9,890 bases of DNA from Chrysiogenia bacterium (GTDB lineage: Bacteria; JAGRBM01): NCBI GenBank assembly GCA_020434085.1, contig JAGRBM010000188.1, positions 1 through 9,890 of the forward strand. Direction: 5' to 3'. A program made the translations under genes and the position numbers. Numbering within the stretch: the stretch's first letter is position 1; each line of letters opens with the position of its first letter. Under the pieces are notes generated by a model, which saw only the letters and a list, made by a program, of their open reading frames with translations, ran no database searches and was not told where the DNA came from. Positions 6,517 through 9,890 of this stretch are shown one piece after another.

Positions 6517-6782
6517 AACTGCCTTCTCCATGCCTCGACATCGATATTGTCGCTGTGGTGCTCTTCCCAGAAGGAGTTCTCGGAGTGCTCGATTTTCTTG
6601 ATGCGCAGCGGGTCGCTCACCAGCCGCAGGATGATGCCGATCGGCGCGAAGGCGACGATGTAGACGATCCCCAGCAGGACGCGCGAGTTGAAGTCGGCGA
6701 TCTTGTCGGCGATGGGCTGCCACCAGTCCATCACGGTGCGCCACAGGGATTTCTTTTGGGTAGCTTCAGGCTGTTTCTTCAT
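6513..6782 (-). CDS. SxtJ family small membrane protein
   Basis: The 89-aa product has a charged, Trp-containing N-terminal segment (1-34), one hydrophobic segment VLLGIVYIVAFAPIGIILRL (35-54), the signature SDPLRIKK (56-63) and a polar tail with SFWEE and EAWRRQF. From memory, this pattern (ARVLL..YF..APFG...R...DPL.IKK...W) is the SxtJ family, named from the saxitoxin cluster and regularly found beside carbamoyltransferases; its function is unknown. The ATG at 6782 overlaps the acyltransferase stop as ATGA, and its own TGA overlaps the carbamoyltransferase TTG. This placement implies near-equal production of the three proteins, consistent with a membrane complex around the carbamoyltransferase, which itself has no TM segment. 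Confidence 0.9.
   Translation of the reverse strand: MKKQPEATQKKSLWRTVMDWWQPIADKIADFNSRVLLGIVYIVAFAPIGIILRLVSDPLRIKKIEHSENSFWEEHHSDNIDVEAWRRQF
6522..6529 (-). promoter_or_regulatory. Shine-Dalgarno supporting the TTG start of the carbamoyltransferase
   Basis: GGAGAAGG on the minus strand ends five bases before TTG at 6516. The competing ATG at 6531 has only GAGG one base upstream, too close to work. This site is the main reason for the shorter start. Confidence 0.5.
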
Positions 6783-7972
6783 TGACGCTCAGCATGCTCC
6801 ACGGGTTTCGCAATGGCGAACCGGTCCTTCAGAGCAAGGAAGTGCCTTTCTAGCAGATGCCAGCTAAGCCAGGCAAAGCCCAGCGAGATGGCTGCCACAA
6901 TGACGTTCTGGGCCAGGAGAGCGGGAATCTCCGAACCCAGGAGGGTCGGATACCGGGGCTTGCTCCACAGGGCGGGAGCCACATAGTTCCGGGCCAGAGA
7001 GATGGCCGGGATGTGCAGCAGGTAGACCGCGTAGCTGTATTTGCCCCACACCCGCAAAAAGCGGCTGGCGAAGATCCGGTGCAGGATGCTGCCGGGCTCC
7101 GCCCGAATGGCCGAGAGCAGCAGCGAGCCGAACATCAGGGCGAAGAAGCTCATCCCGATGAGGCCCGTCGGCATGATGCGCGGCCGGGCATCGCCCGCGG
7201 CCACCATGCAGGCCACGGTTCCAATCACTCCGACCGGCAGGGTGATACGCAGCCAGCGCCCCAGGCGCTCCATCCCGCCGGGGGTGCGCACCACCAGCGC
7301 GATGAGCGCCCCCACCGTGAGCCCGTCCAGATGCGTCGGCGTCACCGCGTAGGAACCGATCATCCACCAGGGATCGACCTGGTAGTAGAGAACCGCGCGC
7401 AACACCGATGAGAGCAGGAAGATGGCCATGCAAAGGCGGATCATCGCTTTTCGCGAGAGCAGGTACACCAGCATGGGCCAGACCATGTAGAACTGCTCTT
7501 CGATGGCCAGAGACCAGGTGACCCCCAGCGCGCGGATGCCCGAGTCTTCCTTGAGATAGTTCTGCAGGTAGGCGAAGTGCCACCAGGCGCTCTCCCCAAA
7601 GGGCGCCTCGGGGCGCCGCTGCGACCACACGATCAGCATGACGATGAGGAACGCGTAATAGAGCGGAAAAATGCGCAGCACGCGCCGGCCGTAGAAGGAC
7701 TTGAAGTAGTTGGGCGCCTCGCGGCTGTCGCTCAGGATGCCGGTAATGAGAAAGCCCGAGAGGACGAAGAAGAGCTCGACGCCCGTCCAGCCGGCCATGG
7801 AGAACTGCCAGACCCACCAGTCGAAACCGGCCGTGGGCTCGCTCATCCCGGTGGCCACGTGCAGGGCCACCACCAGCAAAATGGCCAGTCCGCGCACGCC
7901 GTCGAGCACGGGCACATGCCCGCGCAGGTAGGCGGGGCGATGATCGGCTGATGGCTGGTCGGTTTGGGTCAT
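6779..7972 (-). CDS. Acyltransferase 3 family membrane protein (OafA/YrhL-like)
   Basis: Members move acyl, usually acetyl, groups across the inner membrane onto sugars of LPS O-antigen, exopolysaccharide or macrolide-type molecules. The 397-aa product shows the family motifs: LDGVRGLAILLVVALHV (23-39) with Arg27 and the catalytic His38, GVELFFVLSGFLITGIL (64-80), FYGRRVLRIFPLYY (93-106), WSLAIEEQFYMVWP (153-166), HLDGLTVGALIA (214-225) and KYSYAVYLLHIP (311-322), with about ten hydrophobic segments in all. It lacks a fused C-terminal SGNH domain, but an SGNH hydrolase gene sits directly divergent at 8168. The ATG at 7972 is the first of the frame; no clear ribosome site precedes it. It heads the operon with SxtJ, carbamoyltransferase and DUF5989, joined to SxtJ by a 4-base overlap. 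Acetyl-CoA as donor is a family expectation, not seen here. Confidence 0.95.
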   Translation of the reverse strand: MTQTDQPSADHRPAYLRGHVPVLDGVRGLAILLVVALHVATGMSEPTAGFDWWVWQFSMAGWTGVELFFVLSGFLITGILSDSREAPNYFKSFYGRRVLRIFPLYYAFLIVMLIVWSQRRPEAPFGESAWWHFAYLQNYLKEDSGIRALGVTWSLAIEEQFYMVWPMLVYLLSRKAMIRLCMAIFLLSSVLRAVLYYQVDPWWMIGSYAVTPTHLDGLTVGALIALVVRTPGGMERLGRWLRITLPVGVIGTVACMVAAGDARPRIMPTGLIGMSFFALMFGSLLLSAIRAEPGSILHRIFASRFLRVWGKYSYAVYLLHIPAISLARNYVAPALWSKPRYPTLLGSEIPALLAQNVIVAAISLGFAWLSWHLLERHFLALKDRFAIAKPVEHAERQ

Positions 7973-7992
7973 GTGCCAGGGGTTCTGGGAGC

Positions 7993-8004
7993 GTGAGGCC
8001 TCAC
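7993..8004. promoter_or_regulatory. Perfect 12-bp palindrome in divergent promoter region
   Basis: GTGAGGCCTCAC is a perfect palindrome 21 bases upstream of the acyltransferase start, in the 195-base gap shared with the SGNH hydrolase gene. Its place just before the start suits an operator for the acyltransferase operon. The same gap also holds an inverted repeat with a 2-base loop (8050-8063), a 7-bp stem with a 12-base loop (8067-8092) and TGGGGCCCCA (8105-8114). In such GC-rich DNA some of these will be chance. Confidence 0.3.
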
Positions 8005-8076
8005 CACGCGGGCGGCACTTTGTCCGATACGCCCCCTGGAGTCCACCCTGCCCGCTTGCGGGCCCCGCCCCGGAAA

Positions 8077-8105
8077 TTGACGGCGCCGGGGCCTGCGACC
8101 ACTAT
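8077..8105 (+). promoter_or_regulatory. Candidate promoter for the SGNH hydrolase gene
   Basis: TTGACG (8077-8082) and CACTAT (8100-8105) are separated by 17 bases. The -35 matches the sigma-70 consensus at 5 of 6 positions; the -10 matches at 3 of 6, including the important A2 and T6. A start near 8112 leaves a leader of about 55 bases. The -35 lies in the loop of the 8067-8092 inverted repeat. No comparably good promoter was found facing the acyltransferase operon. Confidence 0.35.
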
Positions 8106-8167
8106 GGGGCCCCACGGCCGGGGCGGCAGCGTCCAGGTCGGCTCTCAACCCCTGGAAACCACCTTTC

Positions 8168-9403
8168 ATGGCAGATGAGTCCCAAGCCAAACCCTCCGTA
8201 CTGCGCAGCGTCGCCCTCAACCTGGCCCTGCTGCTCGCGACCATTGTGGTGAGCCTGCTGGTCCTTGAAGGGGCCATGCGGCTGATTGCCCCCCAGCGCA
8301 ACCTGCTCGAATCCATCGGCGAGGTCACGGTGCTCTCGCCCGCCGGGGAGACCACCCACATCTACGGCGACGAAAAGCTCGGCCTGATGACCCGGCCGAA
8401 CCTGCGCTACCGGCTGGGCAAGGGTGAGTTCACCCTCGAAGTGCAGACCAACTCCGACGGGTTTCGCGGCCCCAACTTCGATGAGATCGTCGGAGACAAA
8501 CAGGACGTCGCCGCCTTTACCGGCGACTCCTTTCTCTGGGGCTGGGGCGTCGATATGCCCGAGCGCTTCTCCGATAGAATCGCCGCCGCGATTCCCGAGT
8601 ATGCGTGGCTGAACCTGGGCATGTTCGGCACCGGCACGGGCCAGCACTACCTGCACTGGCGCGAGGTTGGAAGGCGCTACCACCCCAAACTCGTGGTCGA
8701 GTGGTTCTTCGACAACGACGTCGATGACATCCTCCAGCGACTCGCCCGCTTTCCCAAGCCCTACTTCACGCTCGATGATTCCGGCATGCTCACCGAGCAC
8801 GCCCCCGATCTCTCGCTCAAGCAAAAGCAAAAACCCTTCCTGGGACTGCGGCGCTACCTGCGCTCGCACTCCCATCTGTACGTGTTCATCAAGTCCCGCA
8901 TGAGCTTCAGCGGCGAGGGCGAGGTCCCCATGGCCATCCACCTCAAGAAACCGCCCGAGCAGGTCCAGAAGAAGCTCGATCTGCTCATCGCGATCCTCAC
9001 CCGCTACGCCAGAGACGTGCAGGAAGCCGGCGGCGTCTTCGCTCTGGCCATGATTCCCTCCACCACCAGCATGGAGACCGACGGGGTCTACCGCACCTAT
9101 GACTGGGGCGACGTGCAGCGACAGTGGAAACTTGACGGGAACGACTACGACTTCGACGCGCTGGGCATGCGGCTTCGCGAGTGGGGCGATGCCCACGGGG
9201 TCCCGGTCTTCGTACCCCGCCACCAGCTCAAGGCGCTCGAGGACGCGGGCACCCGCCTGTATTTCTCCCACGACGGACACCTCAACCAGCGCGGGCATCA
9301 GGCGATTGCCGATGCCTTCGTGCGCGATTTCTGGCCGACCCTTGAAGGCGCGCTCGCCGTGCGGGCAGGAAGCGCCCCGCCCCCAGGCGGGGGCGAAGAG
9401 TAA
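8168..9403 (+). CDS. Membrane-anchored SGNH/GDSL hydrolase family protein
   Basis: SGNH proteins act as esterases or as acetyl-carriers and transferases for extracellular glycans. The 411-aa product has an N-terminal signal anchor (about residues 14-36) followed by an extracytoplasmic region. Block motifs are visible: FTGDSFLWGWGV (117-128) with nucleophile Ser121, LNLGMFGTGTGQHY (148-161) giving the Gly and Asn region of the oxyanion hole, EWFFDNDVDDI (178-188), and YFSHDGHLNQRGHQAI (365-380) with the Asp369/His371 pair. All catalytic positions are present, so it should be active. Divergent placement next to an acyltransferase-3 gene recalls systems where a membrane acyltransferase hands acyl groups to a periplasmic SGNH partner, which are fused into one protein in OafB-type enzymes. 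Joint action is inference. The only ATG at the frame start is 8168; the ribosome site is weak. An unstructured tail (PPPGGGEE) is coded by a strong hairpin. Confidence 0.92.
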   Translation: MADESQAKPSVLRSVALNLALLLATIVVSLLVLEGAMRLIAPQRNLLESIGEVTVLSPAGETTHIYGDEKLGLMTRPNLRYRLGKGEFTLEVQTNSDGFRGPNFDEIVGDKQDVAAFTGDSFLWGWGVDMPERFSDRIAAAIPEYAWLNLGMFGTGTGQHYLHWREVGRRYHPKLVVEWFFDNDVDDILQRLARFPKPYFTLDDSGMLTEHAPDLSLKQKQKPFLGLRRYLRSHSHLYVFIKSRMSFSGEGEVPMAIHLKKPPEQVQKKLDLLIAILTRYARDVQEAGGVFALAMIPSTTSMETDGVYRTYDWGDVQRQWKLDGNDYDFDALGMRLREWGDAHGVPVFVPRHQLKALEDAGTRLYFSHDGHLNQRGHQAIADAFVRDFWPTLEGALAVRAGSAPPPGGGEE

Positions 9404-9437
9404 GCTGCGCTTAATTGCCCGCATGCGACGTGCGGGC
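9378..9437 (+). terminator. Three consecutive hairpins at the end of the SGNH gene (possible terminator)
   Basis: Three inverted repeats follow each other in 60 bases: CGCCCCC/GGGGGCG with an AGGC loop (9378-9395, inside the last codons), TAAGC/GCTTA with a TGC loop (9401-9413, including the stop codon) and GCCCGCA/TGCGGGC with a 7-base loop (9417-9437). None is followed by a T-run, so this is not a standard intrinsic terminator. It could cause pausing, protect the message end or partly insulate the thioesterase gene, which starts 40 bases further on. Confidence 0.4.
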
Positions 9438-9476
9438 TATCAAGCCTCCACATTCCAGCACGCGAGAGCCAAGACC

Positions 9477-9890
9477 ATGAGCAAGCATGCCAACAACCCC
9501 GCCGTTGCCTATTTTCCGGGCGTTCCCTTCCACCAGCACCTGGGCGTCGAAATTCTTGAAACCGCCGACGACTACGTGAAGATGCGCCTTCCCCACAAGA
9601 AGGAACTCACCGGCGGCGGCGATGCCTACCACGGCGGCGTGGTTGCCTCGCTCATGGACTGCGCCGGGTCGCTGGCCTGCTATTGCGGTCACGACCTGAG
9701 TAAGGGTTTCCGGGGCTCCACCGTGACGCTGACCATCCAGTACATCTCCGCCGCCCGCGGCGAGAACCTCATCGCCGAGGGCCAGGTCAACAAGCGCGGC
9801 AAGGAGCTCATCTTCTCCGACGTTACCATCACCACCGAGAGCGAGGGACGCCTGATTGCCAAGGGCGTGCTGGTGTATCGGTTGGTGTGA
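9477..9890 (+). CDS. PaaI family hotdog-fold thioesterase
   Basis: Enzymes of this family cleave acyl-CoA or aryl-CoA thioesters in the cytoplasm. The 137-aa product has the hotdog layout: VPFHQHLGVEI (16-26), the central helix with AYHGGVVASLMDCAGSLAC (50-68) carrying the HGG motif and Asp61 as the likely catalytic acid, then the strands STVTLTIQYISAARGENLIA (81-100) and GKELIFSDVTITTESEGRLIAKGVLVYRLV to the end. Length matches single-domain family members. I chose the ATG at 9477, where homology begins; the frame stays open upstream to 9099, but that part lies inside the SGNH gene and is a shadow. Only a weak GAGAG precedes the ATG. The stop TGA is the last three bases of the window, so the gene is complete. 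The substrate is unknown; being 73 bases after the SGNH gene may be co-transcription, but nothing shows a shared pathway. Confidence 0.93.
   Translation: MSKHANNPAVAYFPGVPFHQHLGVEILETADDYVKMRLPHKKELTGGGDAYHGGVVASLMDCAGSLACYCGHDLSKGFRGSTVTLTIQYISAARGENLIAEGQVNKRGKELIFSDVTITTESEGRLIAKGVLVYRLV

Noticed and set aside
4741-6663. Plus-strand open frame of 640 codons opposite the carbamoyltransferase
   Set aside because: Its product is low-complexity (Val/Ala/Gly/His/Glu-rich) without domains, and the minus strand codes a complete enzyme with all motifs. It is a high-GC shadow.
8102-9424. Minus-strand open frame of 440 codons opposite the SGNH gene
   Set aside because: No motifs, His/Gly/Val-rich composition; the plus strand codes the SGNH blocks with correct spacing.
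9099-9476. N-terminal extension of the thioesterase frame
   Set aside because: It lies inside the SGNH coding region in another phase and its sequence is Ser/Thr/Arg-rich shadow; hotdog homology starts at the ATG at 9477.

Overview
The window is about 9.9 kb of high-GC bacterial DNA with dense gene packing. It carries twelve sites or gene starts on two strands, including ten protein genes, and no RNA gene, CRISPR array, transposase or integrase. A lipobox lipoprotein, signal-anchored and polytopic membrane proteins, and an acyltransferase plus SGNH-hydrolase pair suggest a Gram-negative cell. High GC together with a carbamoyltransferase, SxtJ and DUF5989 set would fit a deltaproteobacterial-type lineage (Myxococcota or relatives), but that placement is inference and no marker gene is present to fix it.

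Region 1 (1-3174, minus strand). A membrane-anchored seven-bladed WD40 propeller protein (3174-2185) is translationally coupled through a GTGA overlap to an unrecognised seven-TM protein (2188-620). Downstream, after a 97-base gap with a candidate promoter and a perfect palindrome, a second WD40 protein starts at 522 and runs off the left edge. It is clearly a diverged paralogue of the first. The pair looks like a duplicated WD40/membrane module.

Region 2 (3242-4369, minus strand). A methylated-DNA-protein-cysteine methyltransferase (Ogt/MGMT type) and a small lipoprotein of unknown function. The lipoprotein gene is visibly less GC-rich than its neighbours.

Region 3 (4417-7972, minus strand). 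A compact operon: acyltransferase-3 membrane enzyme, SxtJ-family small membrane protein, NodU/CmcH/SxtI-type O-carbamoyltransferase and a DUF5989 small membrane protein. The first three genes are joined by 4-base stop/start overlaps (ATGA, then TTGA if the TTG start is right). An 89-base inverted-repeat element sits inside the operon just before the ribosome binding site of the DUF5989 gene.

Region 4 (7973-9890, plus strand). A palindrome-rich divergent intergenic region, a membrane-anchored SGNH/GDSL hydrolase, a run of hairpins, and a PaaI-type hotdog thioesterase ending on the last base. The SGNH protein, acyltransferase and carbamoyltransferase genes together suggest a modification locus that adds acyl and carbamoyl groups to a secreted or surface glycan or a small molecule. 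The acceptor is not visible here.

The longest plus-strand reading frames opposite the minus-strand genes are high-GC shadows and are not annotated.
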